DNA of 64,000 nt, from assembly GCA_027484145.1 (NCBI GenBank), contig JAIXUH010000013.1:496001-560000 (forward strand), written 5' to 3'. Shown one piece after another: positions 18,951-28,322 of this stretch. Under the pieces are notes generated by a model. That model was not told the DNA's origin, ran no database searches, and saw only the letters and a list, made by a program, of their open reading frames with translations. This DNA comes from Rhodobacter sp. (GTDB lineage: Bacteria > Pseudomonadota > Alphaproteobacteria > Rhodobacterales > Rhodobacteraceae). Position numbers and translations under genes: made by a program. Within the stretch, counting starts at the first letter, position 1; every line of letters starts with the position of its first letter.

Positions 18951-19277
18951 ATGGGCGCTGCGACCGTTGCCGTCACCGACGCCACCTTTGATGCCGAAGT
19001 CCGTAACTCGGACGTGCCGGTCGTGGTGGATTTCTGGGCCGAATGGTGCGGCCCGTGCCGCCAGATTGGCCCGGCCTTGGAAGAGCTTGCCGTGGAATAC
19101 GCGGGCAAGGTCAAGATCGTGAAGGTGAATGTGGACGAAAACCCTGACAGCCCGGCGCAACTGGGCGTGCGCGGTATTCCGGCGCTGTTCATGTTCAAGA
19201 ATGGGCAGGTCGTGTCCAACAAGGTTGGCGCGGCCCCCAAGGCGGCTTTGGCGACGTGGATTCAGTCTGCCATCTGA
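18951..19277 (+). CDS. trxA: Thioredoxin
   Basis: A 108-residue thioredoxin, the general cytoplasmic disulfide reductant. The active site WCGPC has Cys33 and Cys36 in [15 protein letters not shown]. The conserved cis-proline motif appears as [16 protein letters not shown]. The start at 18951 follows CAGGAGATATGAA. It lies 59 bp behind addA, so it may be read through from that operon or have its own promoter. A strong terminator follows. trxA after addA is a common Rhodobacter-group arrangement. Confidence 0.97.
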   Translation: MGAATVAVTDATFDAEVRNSDVPVVVDFWAEWCGPCRQIGPALEELAVEYAGKVKIVKVNVDENPDSPAQLGVRGIPALFMFKNGQVVSNKVGAAPKAALATWIQSAI

Positions 19278-19295
19278 CCCTTTGTTTAAAGGATG

Positions 19296-19333
19296 AACAA
19301 GGGCGGTCCCAGCGGCCGCCCTTTTGTTTTTCT
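19296..19333 (+). terminator. Rho-independent terminator after trxA
   Basis: AAGGGCGG (19299-19306) pairs with CCGCCCTT (19316-19323) around a 9-nt loop, followed by TTGTTTTTC. It lies 22 bp after the trxA stop and closes the tsaE-to-trxA run. Confidence 0.85.
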
Positions 19334-19374
19334 GCCGTCCGGCCCATATAGGGGCAAAGCAACGGAGCGTTCGC

Positions 19375-19935
19375 ATGGCCGAAGACAGATTCCCCGGATG
19401 GCACGGCACAACGATTCTTGCCGTGCGGCGCGGTGGCGAGGTTGTTGTTGCCGGTGACGGCCAGGTCAGCGTGGGCCAGACCGTGATGAAGGGCACCGCG
19501 CGCAAGGTACGCCGCCTGTCGCCCGGCGGGCATGATGTGGTCTGCGGCTTTGCCGGATCAACCGCCGATGCCTTTACTCTGCTGGAACGGCTGGAGAAAA
19601 AACTTGAGGCTGCCCCCGGCCAGTTGGCGCGCGCCTGCGTTGATCTGGCCAAGGATTGGCGGATGGACAAATACCTTCGCAACCTTGAGGCCATGCTGAT
19701 CGTGACCGACGGGCGCGAGCTTTACGTAATTACCGGTGCCGGAGATGTGCTGGAACCCGAGCATGACGTGGCGGCCATCGGATCGGGCGGCAACTTTGCC
19801 CTTGCCGCCGCCCGGGGCCTGATGACGACAGACCTGCCCGCCGAGGATGTGGCGCGCAAGGCGATGGCGATTGCGGCCGACATCTGTGTTTACACCAACG
19901 GCAATCTGACCGTGGAACGGGTCAGCGCAAAATGA
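19375..19935 (+). CDS. hslV: ATP-dependent protease proteolytic subunit HslV
   Basis: A 186-residue peptidase that forms the double-ring core of the HslUV (ClpQY) heat-shock protease. The catalytic threonine is expected at Thr12, after a short propeptide ([11 protein letters not shown] then [10 protein letters not shown]), the usual alphaproteobacterial form. Other family signatures are [14 protein letters not shown] and [17 protein letters not shown]. The ATG at 19375 is preceded by GGAG. Unusually, the HslU gene does not follow directly: a membrane-protein gene overlaps by 4 bp and separates them. Confidence 0.97.
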   Translation: MAEDRFPGWHGTTILAVRRGGEVVVAGDGQVSVGQTVMKGTARKVRRLSPGGHDVVCGFAGSTADAFTLLERLEKKLEAAPGQLARACVDLAKDWRMDKYLRNLEAMLIVTDGRELYVITGAGDVLEPEHDVAAIGSGGNFALAAARGLMTTDLPAEDVARKAMAIAADICVYTNGNLTVERVSAK

Positions 19936-20990
19936 TCGAGCCACAGGATTTGCGCGCTGCCGTTCAGCGCGGGATGATCACCGAGGCGCAGGCCGCCGGT
20001 CTGATGGCGATGGCCGCTGCGCGGCGGCAGGCCCGCGACGGAGTCGAGCCCGGCGAAGAGCCCTTTGTTCTGTTCAAGGGGTTCAACGAGGTCTTTATCG
20101 TCATTGGTCTGACCATTCTGTTCACCGGTTGGGTGATCCTGTCCGCCGCCTTTGGGGCCGAGGTTTTTTCCCCAGCCGGGGCCGATACCATTTTGATTGC
20201 CGCCATAACACTCGCCGGGCTGGCCTGGGTGCAGCGGTACTTCACCCTCACACGGCGGATGATCGCACCCAGCATTGCCCTGTCGATCATGGTGGCCATG
20301 ACGGCGGGGGTCATGGGCCTTGCCCTTGCGCAACTGGCCGGTGTGGGTTTGCTGGTCGCCTCGGCGCTGGGTTGGGGCACCGTTTTTGTGGTGATGCTGG
20401 GGCATTACCGCGTGTTCCGCGTGCCATTTGCGGCGGCGATCATCGCAACGGCAGGCTTTGGCACCGTGTGGTCGCTGCTTGCTGCACGGGGTGTTCTGCC
20501 ACCCGATGGCATGACCTTGCTGCACATGTCTTCCGAAGGGCCGATGGCTTTGCTGTCGATCGTCTTTGGTCTGGCCACCTTTGCACTGGCCATGCGGTTC
20601 GATATGTCAGACCCGCACCGCGTATCCACCCGGTCCACAACCGGCTTTTGGCTGCATGTGGTGGCTGCACCGGCGATCGTGAACACGGTGGCCTTGCGGT
20701 TGCTTGATGCGGGCGGCGAAGGGTCAAAGCTGTTGCTGCTGACCTTTCTTTTGTTCATCGCGGCCATTGCCATCGTGATTGACCGTCGGTCTTTTCTGGT
20801 GTCGGGCGTGGTCTATGCGGTTGCGCTGATCTTTTCACTCTTCGATGGGTCTGCCCTTGTGATCGTGTTCCTTGGGTTCGGCCTTGTGTTTCTTGGGGCG
20901 CAGTGGGACCGCCTGCGTTCTGCCCTGATGCGGGCCTTGCCAGAGTTTCCCGGCAAAGACCGCCTTCCCCCCTTTGGGAGCAAAACATGA
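19932..20990 (+). CDS. Polytopic membrane protein between hslV and hslU
   Basis: I do not recognise a functional family; the overall look is DUF2157-like. It is a 352-residue protein with a soluble N-terminus of about 45 residues ([21 protein letters not shown] onward) followed by roughly nine or ten hydrophobic helices, ending in a short basic tail. It overlaps hslV by 4 bp and hslU by 4 bp (ATGA), so all three are almost certainly translated from one message. That context suggests a role in envelope or heat-stress proteolysis, but no catalytic motif is visible to support it. Confidence 0.8.
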   Translation: MIEPQDLRAAVQRGMITEAQAAGLMAMAAARRQARDGVEPGEEPFVLFKGFNEVFIVIGLTILFTGWVILSAAFGAEVFSPAGADTILIAAITLAGLAWVQRYFTLTRRMIAPSIALSIMVAMTAGVMGLALAQLAGVGLLVASALGWGTVFVVMLGHYRVFRVPFAAAIIATAGFGTVWSLLAARGVLPPDGMTLLHMSSEGPMALLSIVFGLATFALAMRFDMSDPHRVSTRSTTGFWLHVVAAPAIVNTVALRLLDAGGEGSKLLLLTFLLFIAAIAIVIDRRSFLVSGVVYAVALIFSLFDGSALVIVFLGFGLVFLGAQWDRLRSALMRALPEFPGKDRLPPFGSKT

Positions 20991-22285
20991 CCAACCTGAC
21001 CCCGCGCGAGATCGTATCCGAGCTTGACCGCTTCATCATCGGGCAGGCCGATGCCAAGCGGGCCGTGGCCGTGGCGCTGCGCAACCGCTGGCGGCGCAAG
21101 CAGTTGGGCGATGACCTGCGCGATGAGGTTTACCCGAAAAACATTCTGATGATCGGGCCGACCGGCGTGGGCAAGACCGAGATCAGCCGCCGTCTGGCAA
21201 AACTGGCCCGCGCGCCGTTCCTGAAGGTCGAGGCGACGAAATTCACCGAAGTGGGCTATGTCGGCCGCGATGTGGACAGCATCATCCGCGATCTGGTGGA
21301 TGCGGCGATGGTGGATACCCGCACGCGCATGCGTGACGACGTGAAGGCGCGGGCGCAAAAGGCGGCCGAGGACCGCGTGATCGAGGCGCTGGCTGGCAAG
21401 GACGCGCGCGAACAAACGCGCGAAATGTTCCGCCAGAAACTGCGGCGGGGCGAGCTGGACGGCACGCAGATCGAACTGGATATCGCCGAGACCGCAAGCC
21501 CGTTTGCAATGCCGATGGGCGGGCAGGGCATGGAAATGCAGATGCAGGGCCTGCAAGACCTGTTCAAGGCCTTTGGCGGGCGCACGGTCCGCAAAAAGGT
21601 GACCGTGGCCGACAGCTATGAGCTGTTGATCAGCCAAGAGGCTGACAAACTGCTGGATGATGAGGCGGTCAAGGCCGTAGCACTTGAAGCGGTACAGGAA
21701 AATGGCATCGTTTTTCTGGATGAGATCGACAAGATCTGTGCCCGCGCCGATGCACGCGGCGCCGATGTCAGCCGCGAAGGCGTGCAGCGTGACCTGCTTC
21801 CCTTGATCGAAGGCACCACCGTTTCGACCAAATATGGGCCGGTCAAGACCGACCATATCCTGTTCATCGCCAGCGGCGCGTTTCATATTGCCAAACCGTC
21901 GGACCTGTTGCCAGAACTGCAGGGCCGTCTGCCGATCAGGGTCGAGTTGAAGCCGCTGACCGAAGGGGATTTTGTCCGCATCCTGACCGAAACTGACAAT
22001 GCGTTGACGCGCCAATATGCGGCGTTGATGGCAACGGAACAGGTTTCGGTTAGCTTTACCCAAGACGGCATCGCCGCATTGGCGCGCATTGCCGCCGAAG
22101 TGAACGCAAGTGTGGAAAACATTGGTGCGCGGCGGCTTTACACCATTCTGGAACGCGTGTTCGAAGAATTGAGCTTTACTGCGCCCGACCGGTCCGGTGA
22201 TACCGTCACGGTGGATGCTGCCTTTGTTGAAACGAACGTGGGTGCGCTTGCGCGGTCAACCGATTTGTCGCGTTACGTTCTGTAA
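20987..22285 (+). CDS. hslU: ATP-dependent protease ATPase subunit HslU
   Basis: A 432-residue AAA+ unfoldase that feeds substrates to HslV. It starts [20 protein letters not shown] and has Walker [14 protein letters not shown], the pore-loop region [18 protein letters not shown], Walker [11 protein letters not shown] and the C-terminal [18 protein letters not shown] plus the extreme RYVL tail that docks into HslV. The ATG at 20987 overlaps the stop of the membrane-protein gene. No clear terminator follows. Confidence 0.97.
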   Translation: MTNLTPREIVSELDRFIIGQADAKRAVAVALRNRWRRKQLGDDLRDEVYPKNILMIGPTGVGKTEISRRLAKLARAPFLKVEATKFTEVGYVGRDVDSIIRDLVDAAMVDTRTRMRDDVKARAQKAAEDRVIEALAGKDAREQTREMFRQKLRRGELDGTQIELDIAETASPFAMPMGGQGMEMQMQGLQDLFKAFGGRTVRKKVTVADSYELLISQEADKLLDDEAVKAVALEAVQENGIVFLDEIDKICARADARGADVSREGVQRDLLPLIEGTTVSTKYGPVKTDHILFIASGAFHIAKPSDLLPELQGRLPIRVELKPLTEGDFVRILTETDNALTRQYAALMATEQVSVSFTQDGIAALARIAAEVNASVENIGARRLYTILERVFEELSFTAPDRSGDTVTVDAAFVETNVGALARSTDLSRYVL

Positions 22286-22385
22286 TCACTTTCGGCGGAT
22301 ATGCCCCGTCTGGGCTGATCGCTGCCCTTGACCATGGCGCGGGCTGGGTAAAGGGTCGCGGCATCCATATTGCCGGGAATTTGCC

Positions 22386-23489
22386 GTGGCGCGTGCCCTT
22401 CATGCTTTTCTGATCTTCGTGATGATTGCGTCATGCTCGCCCCGCGGGCAACTTATGGTCATGCCCGAGGCTGTGGATGTGGGGCAGGTGCGCCCGGTGT
22501 TTGTTGGCACCACACGCGGTCGGTCAGAAACCGGCGAATTTGACGGGTCGCGCGTCGATACCATGTCTTTCGGCAGGTATGACATTTCTGTGCCGCCAGA
22601 CCGCAAGGTGGGCGAGATTTCGTGGCCGCCGCGCCGTGGAAAACCCGATCCCAAGACCCAGTTTCTGACGACATCCGCCGTGCGCTACCCAGCGGGCGCT
22701 GCCTTTCGGGCAGATCTTGCAGATGCCCTGCGCCAGAACGGTGGTGAGGCGATTGTCTTCGTGCACGGCTTTAACAACACGTTTTCCGAGGGACTCTACC
22801 GGATCGCCCAGATGGCACATGATCTGGAGTTGCCGGGGGCGGTTGTGCACTACTCCTGGCCATCGGCTGCGCAACCCCTTGGCTATGTCTATGACCGCGA
22901 CTCGGCGCTGTTTGCGCGGGACGGTTTAGAGGAATTGATTGACGAAATTGAACGGGCAGGCGCGCGCCGTGTGGTTCTGGTGGCGCACTCCATGGGCAGC
23001 GCCCTGATGATGGAAACATTGCGCCAGATCGCCATTCGCGGGCGCAGCGGCGTGATGAGCCGGATTGGTGGCGTGGTGCTGATTTCACCAGACATTGATG
23101 TGGACGTCTTTCGGGCGCAGGCCAAAGCCATTCCGCAACTGCCGCAACCCTTTGTCATCTTTTCGTCTGAACGCGACCGCATCCTGAAGCTGTCAGCCCG
23201 CCTGACAGGCCAGAAAGACCGGCTTGGAACATTGACCGATCTGACTCAGGTCGAGAACCTGCCGATTACCTTCCTTGATACAGCCGCATTCAGTGAGGGG
23301 ACGGGTCATTTCAATCTTGGGGATTCACCAAGCCTGCTGCGTCTGCTGGACGGGATTTTGTCGGTTGATGCCGCCCTTGATGCTGACCGCGCCGCAAGAA
23401 CCGGGTTGCTGCCGGGGGCGGTGCTGACGGTGCAGAACGCCACGCAAATCATCCTGCGGCCCGTGGCTGACCTTGGCACCGCCCGCTAG
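22386..23489 (+). CDS. Lipoprotein-type alpha/beta hydrolase (DUF900 family)
   Basis: A 367-residue predicted lipoprotein: the N-terminal hydrophobic segment ends in the lipobox-like IASC with the lipidated cysteine at position 17. The rest is a serine hydrolase of the DUF900 (YP_-type alpha/beta) family. The oxyanion strand is VFVHGFNNTFSEG, the nucleophile elbow is VLVAHSMGSALMM and a later His lies in EGTGHFNLG. The start codon is GTG at 22386. The substrate is unknown. The gene converges on the smr gene with a 4-bp overlap of the stop regions. Confidence 0.8.
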   Translation: MARALHAFLIFVMIASCSPRGQLMVMPEAVDVGQVRPVFVGTTRGRSETGEFDGSRVDTMSFGRYDISVPPDRKVGEISWPPRRGKPDPKTQFLTTSAVRYPAGAAFRADLADALRQNGGEAIVFVHGFNNTFSEGLYRIAQMAHDLELPGAVVHYSWPSAAQPLGYVYDRDSALFARDGLEELIDEIERAGARRVVLVAHSMGSALMMETLRQIAIRGRSGVMSRIGGVVLISPDIDVDVFRAQAKAIPQLPQPFVIFSSERDRILKLSARLTGQKDRLGTLTDLTQVENLPITFLDTAAFSEGTGHFNLGDSPSLLRLLDGILSVDAALDADRAARTGLLPGAVLTVQNATQIILRPVADLGTAR

Positions 23490-24097
23490 CGGCCGCGTCT
23501 GAGGTAGACATAGTAGGCACCTGCGCCGCCATGCTTCAGGTGCGCTTCAGCAACCTGCAGCACCGTCGGGCCCAGCGGCGGCAACCGCAGCCATTGCGGC
23601 ACCTGATGGCGCAGGGCGCCAATACGCTGTGGAATCGGGCCGTGATCGGGCTTTGCCTTGCCCTTTCCGGTGATGACCAGCACCAGCCGCAGGCCTGCCG
23701 AATGGGCGTTCAGAATGAAACGGATCAGCTCCGGGTGCGCTTCGGCAAGTGTCATGCCGTGCAGGTCGATCCGGGCCTCGGGCACCAGTTTGCCACGCGT
23801 CATCCGGCCATAGGCCTTGGCATCCATCTGCACCGGGGCATGGGCAAGGGTTTCAGACAGCGTTGGCGCCAGATTGTGGCCTGTGGCAGCTTTGGCCTTT
23901 TCACCAAGACGAAAGCTCGGCAGGCGGGCAGATACGATGGCCTGTGTTGGCTCTTTCGGGTGAAAGGGGTTTGGCTCTGCCGCCTGTTCGTTGCGGGCCA
24001 GAATGGCCGGGCCATTGGAATGCATCGGTCTGGCAGTACGGGCCACCGACCGCCACAGATCCTCTTCCTCGGGGCGCAGATGTCGGCGGCGGGCCAT
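23486..24097 (-). CDS. Smr domain-containing protein
   Basis: A 203-residue protein with an unstructured N-terminal half and a C-terminal Smr domain. The signature is the LDLHG-like motif ARIDLHGMTLAEAHPELIRF, then LVLVITGKGKAKPDHGPI, and finally AHLKHGGAGAYYVYLRR. Smr domains are small endonuclease or nucleic-acid-binding modules, also found at the end of MutS2, with proposed roles in branched-DNA or stalled-ribosome mRNA cleavage. It follows mltA with the start and stop codons sharing one base, so it is co-translated with mltA and probably tim44. Confidence 0.85.
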   Translation of the reverse strand: MARRRHLRPEEEDLWRSVARTARPMHSNGPAILARNEQAAEPNPFHPKEPTQAIVSARLPSFRLGEKAKAATGHNLAPTLSETLAHAPVQMDAKAYGRMTRGKLVPEARIDLHGMTLAEAHPELIRFILNAHSAGLRLVLVITGKGKAKPDHGPIPQRIGALRHQVPQWLRLPPLGPTVLQVAEAHLKHGGAGAYYVYLRRGR

Positions 24098-25125
24098 CAG
24101 CCACCGTCCGGCAGCATGGCATAGGCACGGTCGATTGGCAAAAGCACGACCATGCGCCCGCCATCCTTGATCCGACCGGCAGCTTCGCCCGCATCAAGAC
24201 CCGTGCCATAAAAGATGTCGGCGCGTTGCGCGCCTTTGATAGCACCACCTGTGTCTTGCGCGATCATCAGTCGGCGCATCGGGCTGATGCCGTCCTTTTC
24301 AATCCAGACGGGCGCACCAAGCGGTGTGAAATCCGGATCAATAGCCACCGACCGCAGCGTGGTGATGGATCGGCCCATGGCCCCGATCGGCCCCAGATCA
24401 GCGGGCAGATCATCCAACTTGCGGAAGAACACGAACGACGGGTTCGAATTCAGAAGCTCTCGGCCTGCCTGCGGGTTGGCGCGGACCCATGCCTTGATAT
24501 CCTGCGCCGACACATCGGCCATGGAATGCGTGCCCCGCGCCAGAAGCGCTTGCCCGATAGACCGATAGGGCTGCCCGTTCTTGCCCCCATAGCCGACGCG
24601 CATCACCTCGCCATCGGGAAGGCGAATGCGGCCGGATCCTTGGACCTGCAGAAAGTAAACCTCGACCGGGTCATCCAGCCAGACCAGTTCCAGCCCGCGG
24701 CCGCGCAACAACCCGCCTTCAATGGCAGATCGCGGGTGCCACACCGCGCCATCCTGCAGTTCCGGGGGTTTGCGATACAAGGGATAGGCATAGCGCGGGG
24801 TGCGCGTCAGCGACCCTTTCAGCTCAGGCTCATAATAGCCGGTGAACAGCGCCGGCGGCGTGCCGATCACCACAGGGCGAAAGAACAACTCAAAGAATTG
24901 CCGCGCCGACAGATCGCTGCCGCCGGCATCGACGGCAAGGTTGCACAGCGGCGTCCAGTCGGGTTCGCGCATCTGCTGGCATGTGACGCGAAACGTATCA
25001 AGCGCTGCGCGGTGGTCATCTTCCGCCCACCGGTCTAGATCGGCAAAAGTCAGGACCTGGGCAGCGGCGGGTATGGCGGCCATCAGCGCGCTTCCAAAGG
25101 CAAAGGCGAGTGTGGCACGGCGCAT
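24097..25125 (-). CDS. mltA: Membrane-bound lytic transglycosylase MltA family
   Basis: A 342-residue exported murein hydrolase that cleaves the MurNAc-GlcNAc bond with formation of 1,6-anhydroMurNAc. It has a Sec signal peptide (about residues 1-22, ending AAA-Q). The 3D/MltA domain carries LFTGYYEPELKGS, FLQVQGSGRIRL and the catalytic-region motif MIAQDTGGAIKGAQRADIFYG. No lipobox cysteine is present, so it is probably periplasmic rather than lipid-anchored as in E. coli. It lies 11 bp after tim44. This cluster flanks the origin in other Rhodobacteraceae. Confidence 0.92.
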   Translation of the reverse strand: MRRATLAFAFGSALMAAIPAAAQVLTFADLDRWAEDDHRAALDTFRVTCQQMREPDWTPLCNLAVDAGGSDLSARQFFELFFRPVVIGTPPALFTGYYEPELKGSLTRTPRYAYPLYRKPPELQDGAVWHPRSAIEGGLLRGRGLELVWLDDPVEVYFLQVQGSGRIRLPDGEVMRVGYGGKNGQPYRSIGQALLARGTHSMADVSAQDIKAWVRANPQAGRELLNSNPSFVFFRKLDDLPADLGPIGAMGRSITTLRSVAIDPDFTPLGAPVWIEKDGISPMRRLMIAQDTGGAIKGAQRADIFYGTGLDAGEAAGRIKDGGRMVVLLPIDRAYAMLPDGG

Positions 25126-25136
25126 TCCCGGCGCTG

Positions 25137-25796
25137 TCAGTCGCCAGTGGCGGATAGCTGCCAGTTCGGGTCTGACGCGCCCATCACGCGGGCATAGGTC
25201 CAGACATCGCGCTGACGCTTCACCTCGGTCGTGCTGCCCTCAACGATTTCGCCCGCCTTGTTGCGGACAACCGAGGTCAGTTCGCCCACATAGCGCACCG
25301 AGATTTCCGCACGTTTTGTGGTGCGGTCAAAGGTCGCCGAATGCAACGCCATTTCCTTAAGGCCGACAAACTTGGCGTCAACCGTCAGACCCTCGGCCTC
25401 ACGCGCGTTGATCGCCTGCGCAAATGCGGCTTCGATCTCATCCTCAAGGAACGGGCGAATCTGGTCCAGTTCGCCGCGCTCAAAGGCCATCAGGATCATC
25501 TCATAGGCGCCGCGTGCCCCTTGCAGGAAGGTGTTCACCGAAAAACCCGGTTCGGCGATTTTCATGGCGGCAAGGGCCTTTGCGGCATCCGACCCATCTG
25601 CGACGTGATCCGTGATGTCACGGTCAGGCCCGCCTTCGATCACTTCGAAGTCGCGTTTGACGCGCGGGCGCAGTTCCTCCAGCGGAACGGGCGGCTTTTC
25701 AAAGCCTTCGCGCGTTCCCAGAACGGAACGAAGTTTCAGGATCAGGAAAATCGCGATCCCGGCAAGAACAAGAAGCTGAATCAGAGAAGAATTCAT
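25137..25796 (-). CDS. Tim44 domain-containing protein
   Basis: A 219-residue protein with one N-terminal transmembrane helix (SLIQLLVLAGIAIFLILKLRS, residues 4-24) and a C-terminal Tim44/TimA domain facing the periplasm or cytoplasm. Tim44 in mitochondria links the import channel to Hsp70; bacterial relatives (TimA) are conserved in alphaproteobacteria, but their role is not settled. The ATG at 25796 precedes the hydrophobic helix; an ATG 11 codons upstream is possible. The gene is divergent from fxsA and near secB. Confidence 0.88.
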   Translation of the reverse strand: MNSSLIQLLVLAGIAIFLILKLRSVLGTREGFEKPPVPLEELRPRVKRDFEVIEGGPDRDITDHVADGSDAAKALAAMKIAEPGFSVNTFLQGARGAYEMILMAFERGELDQIRPFLEDEIEAAFAQAINAREAEGLTVDAKFVGLKEMALHSATFDRTTKRAEISVRYVGELTSVVRNKAGEIVEGSTTEVKRQRDVWTYARVMGASDPNWQLSATGD

Positions 25797-25932
25797 CGAG
25801 AACCTCAGGCTGGCAGATTGTTCCGCCAACGAACGCGGGGGGTTGGTAAGTTGGATTTCAGCACCTTATGTAGGGCGGGGGGGGTGGCCTGTAAACCGCC
25901 CAGCCTGCAAACACCTGTGATGGAGGCCATCC

Positions 25933-26412
25933 ATGTGGCTTTTCGCCCCTCTTCTTGTCCTGCCGCTGATCGAGATTGCACTTTTCGTGCTGGTCGGCGG
26001 CTGGCTGACGCTGCTGCCCACGCTGGCCTTGGTGGTTCTGGCCGCTTTTGCCGGGGTAGGACTGATCCGGTGGCAAGGTATGCGGGCCGTCGCAGACCTT
26101 CGCCGCGACATGGGGCAGATTCGGGACCCTCTTTCCACTGCAGCGCATGGCGCCCTGATTGTGCTGGCAGGGGTCCTGCTGATCATTCCCGGCTTTTTCA
26201 CGGATAGTCTGGCGCTTATCCTGCTGGTTCCCGCGGTTCGACGCGCCTTGATCGGCCGTCTTGGAGCGCGGGTCCAGATGCAGGGCTTTGCCACAAGGCC
26301 GCAGGCCCAGAGCGAGGGTCGCAGGCCCGATGCGAACGTGATTGACGGAGAATTCTTTGAGGTGGAGGAAAACCCGCCACCACGCGGGCCATCAGGCTGG
26401 ACTCGGCATTGA
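25933..26412 (+). CDS. fxsA: FxsA family membrane protein
   Basis: A 159-residue protein with the FxsA pattern: two N-terminal helices (MWLFAPLLVLPLIEIALFVLVG and the following LTLLPTLALVVLAAFAG) and a third region, ALIVLAGVLLIIPGFFTDSLALILL. In E. coli FxsA modulates exclusion of phage T7 by the F plasmid; its normal role is unknown. The C-terminal tail is hydrophilic. It is followed after 59 bp by secB on the same strand. Confidence 0.9.
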   Translation: MWLFAPLLVLPLIEIALFVLVGGWLTLLPTLALVVLAAFAGVGLIRWQGMRAVADLRRDMGQIRDPLSTAAHGALIVLAGVLLIIPGFFTDSLALILLVPAVRRALIGRLGARVQMQGFATRPQAQSEGRRPDANVIDGEFFEVEENPPPRGPSGWTRH

Positions 26413-26471
26413 GGCAGGCCGAGCAACCTGCTAGGAACGCCGCAAAGCGAGTTTTCAGGGAGTTTCCACAG

Positions 26472-26975
26472 ATGGCCGAGGAAAATGGCGCCGCGCCGCA
26501 GGCCCAGCCTCAGATCCGCATGCAGGTTCTGGCGCAGTTCGTCCGCGACTTGTCGTTCGAAAACATGGTTGCCCAGAAAGGTCTGGTCAGCGGAGAGGTT
26601 CAGCCCGACATTCAGGTGCAGGTCAGTCTGGACGCGCGCAAGCGGCCCGTTGACCACCAGTTCGAGGTCATCCAGAAGTTCAAGGTGACATCGAAGAACA
26701 AGGCGACGGGCGATACCCTGTTCCTGCTGGAAGTCGATTACGGAGGAATCTTCCATGTCGAAGGCGTGGCCGACGAACAGCTGCATCCCTTCCTGCTGAT
26801 CGAATGCCCGCGCCTGCTGTTCCCGTTCATCCGGCGCATCATTTCTGACGTGACGCGTGACGGCGGCTTCCCGCCGCTGAACATTGATACGGTCGATTAT
26901 CTCTCGCTGTATCGCCAAGAGATGGCCCGCCGTGCGCAAGCACAGGCGCAAGCACCACAAAGCCAGCCGAACTGA
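26472..26975 (+). CDS. secB: Protein-export chaperone SecB
   Basis: A 167-residue tetrameric chaperone that keeps preproteins unfolded and delivers them to SecA. Core signatures are VRDLSFENM, KFKVTSKNKATGDTLFLLEVDYGG, EGVADEQLHPFLLIECPRLLFPFIRRIISDVTRDGGFPPL and the ending YLSLYRQ. A Gln/Ala-rich tail follows. The ATG at 26472 is chosen from homology, with AGGGAG upstream. A terminator between secB and convergent dnaQ closes the unit. Confidence 0.97.
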   Translation: MAEENGAAPQAQPQIRMQVLAQFVRDLSFENMVAQKGLVSGEVQPDIQVQVSLDARKRPVDHQFEVIQKFKVTSKNKATGDTLFLLEVDYGGIFHVEGVADEQLHPFLLIECPRLLFPFIRRIISDVTRDGGFPPLNIDTVDYLSLYRQEMARRAQAQAQAPQSQPN

Positions 26976-26997
26976 GGCTGTTGACACTTGACCTTTG

Positions 26998-27028
26998 CAG
27001 CCGGTCCGCAGAGGCCGGCTGTTTTCAT
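26998..27028 (+). terminator. Rho-independent terminator after secB
   Basis: CAGCCGG (26998-27004) pairs with CCGGCTG (27015-27021) around a 10-nt loop, followed by TTTTCATT. It lies 22 bp after secB and abuts the stop of convergent dnaQ. Confidence 0.8.
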
Positions 27029-27736
27029 TCAGGTCCGCTTGTTCCAGATCGCAGCTTCGCCCAGCTTGGCCACAAAGGCGTTGTGCGCGGCAGCTTCGTC
27101 TTCGGTCAGGCGAGGGGGCAATGCGACGGTGCGGGGGCGCGGGCGCCATTCACCGGGGCTGGCCAGACCAGCCGCGTCCTTGCGCCCGGATGTGGCAGTT
27201 GCCGACGACAGGGCAAAGTCTGGCTGCCGCCCGCCGACAAGTTCCAGATATACCTCGGCCAGAATCTCGGAATCGAGCAAGGCGCCGTGCTTTTCGCGCA
27301 TGGAATTGTCGATGCCAAAGCGGCGGCACAGGGCATCGAGCGATGCGGGCGAGCCCGGAAAACGGCTGCGCGCGATCATCAGTGTATCAATCGCGCGATC
27401 CGAGGGTAGGCCGGGAAACCCGGCAGACTTTAGCTCATGGTTCAGGAACTTCATATCGAAGGCAGCATTGTGGATGACCAGTTTGGCATCCTGAATGAAG
27501 TCGAGAAAGGCCTGCCCGACATCGCGGAACAGAGGCTTGTCGCGCAGGAAATCATCGCCCAGACCATGTACTTCGAATGCCTCTTTCGGCATCAGGCGCT
27601 GCGGGTTGATGTATTGGTGATAGGTGCGGCCTGTGGGCAGATGGTTGAACAGTTCGACCGCCCCGATTTCGACAATCCGGTGTCCTTCGGAAGGTTCGAA
27701 CCCGGTGGTTTCGGTATCAAGAGCGATTTCACGCAT
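27029..27736 (-). CDS. dnaQ: DNA polymerase III epsilon subunit (proofreading exonuclease)
   Basis: A 235-residue 3'-5' exonuclease that proofreads for the replicative polymerase. ExoI is [11 protein letters not shown] (Asp and Glu metal ligands), ExoII is [16 protein letters not shown] and ExoIII is [17 protein letters not shown]. The C-terminal extension would contact the alpha subunit. The start overlaps the coaE stop by 8 bp; dnaQ is the last gene of the leftward maf-aroE-coaE-dnaQ run that begins at oriC. Confidence 0.96.
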   Translation of the reverse strand: MREIALDTETTGFEPSEGHRIVEIGAVELFNHLPTGRTYHQYINPQRLMPKEAFEVHGLGDDFLRDKPLFRDVGQAFLDFIQDAKLVIHNAAFDMKFLNHELKSAGFPGLPSDRAIDTLMIARSRFPGSPASLDALCRRFGIDNSMREKHGALLDSEILAEVYLELVGGRQPDFALSSATATSGRKDAAGLASPGEWRPRPRTVALPPRLTEDEAAAHNAFVAKLGEAAIWNKRT

Positions 27737-28322
27737 GCTGGTTCCGTATATGGGCGATCAGGGCCTGAACATAGGCGCGGGTGCTGTCGATAGACAGGGT
27801 TTCGACAACATGAGTCGCACGCGCCCGTTTTTCGCCGTCTGGCATTTGCCGCGACAGAATCAGTGCAAACTGTTCCTCTGTCATGCCAGGCCGGGCCAGA
27901 ACTCGGGCGCGCTGAACCGAAGGCGGGGCTGTGACCAACAGGGTGGCATCCATCGTCTCTTCGGTGCCCTTTTCGAACAGCAAGGGAATGTCAAAGACGG
28001 CCATATCTGCCGTTACCCCTGCCGCAAACTGCGCGCGGTCGTCCGAGACGAGCGGATGAACTACAGCTTCGATCTGCGCCAAGGCACCGGGCTGTTGCGC
28101 GATCCATGACTTCAGGGCACCACGGTCGATTGCGCCGCCGATTTGTGCTGCGGGGCAGAGTGCGGCAACCGGGGCGACCGCGGCGCCACCTGCGGCATAG
28201 AGCCGATGCACCGCTGCATCAGCATCCCACACAGGGATGCCTTCGGCGGCAAAAAGGGCTGCTGTCGTAGATTTTCCCATGCCGATAGAGCCGGTCAGGC
28301 CAAGACGGAACGGCAGCGTCAT
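27729..28322 (-). CDS. coaE: Dephospho-CoA kinase
   Basis: A 197-residue P-loop kinase that adds the 3'-phosphate in the last step of coenzyme A synthesis. Walker A is [17 protein letters not shown], followed by [12 protein letters not shown] and [11 protein letters not shown], all family hallmarks. Its start overlaps the aroE stop by 4 bp. Confidence 0.96.
   Translation of the reverse strand: MTLPFRLGLTGSIGMGKSTTAALFAAEGIPVWDADAAVHRLYAAGGAAVAPVAALCPAAQIGGAIDRGALKSWIAQQPGALAQIEAVVHPLVSDDRAQFAAGVTADMAVFDIPLLFEKGTEETMDATLLVTAPPSVQRARVLARPGMTEEQFALILSRQMPDGEKRARATHVVETLSIDSTRAYVQALIAHIRNQHA

Noticed and set aside
19321-19350. Sigma-32-like promoter before hslV (CTTTTGT and GCCCATAT)
   Set aside because: The -10 part is plausible, but the -35 part lies in the terminator T-run and matches poorly.
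20813-22063. Long minus-strand frame antisense to hslU
   Set aside because: Compositional artefact; all HslU motifs are on the plus strand.
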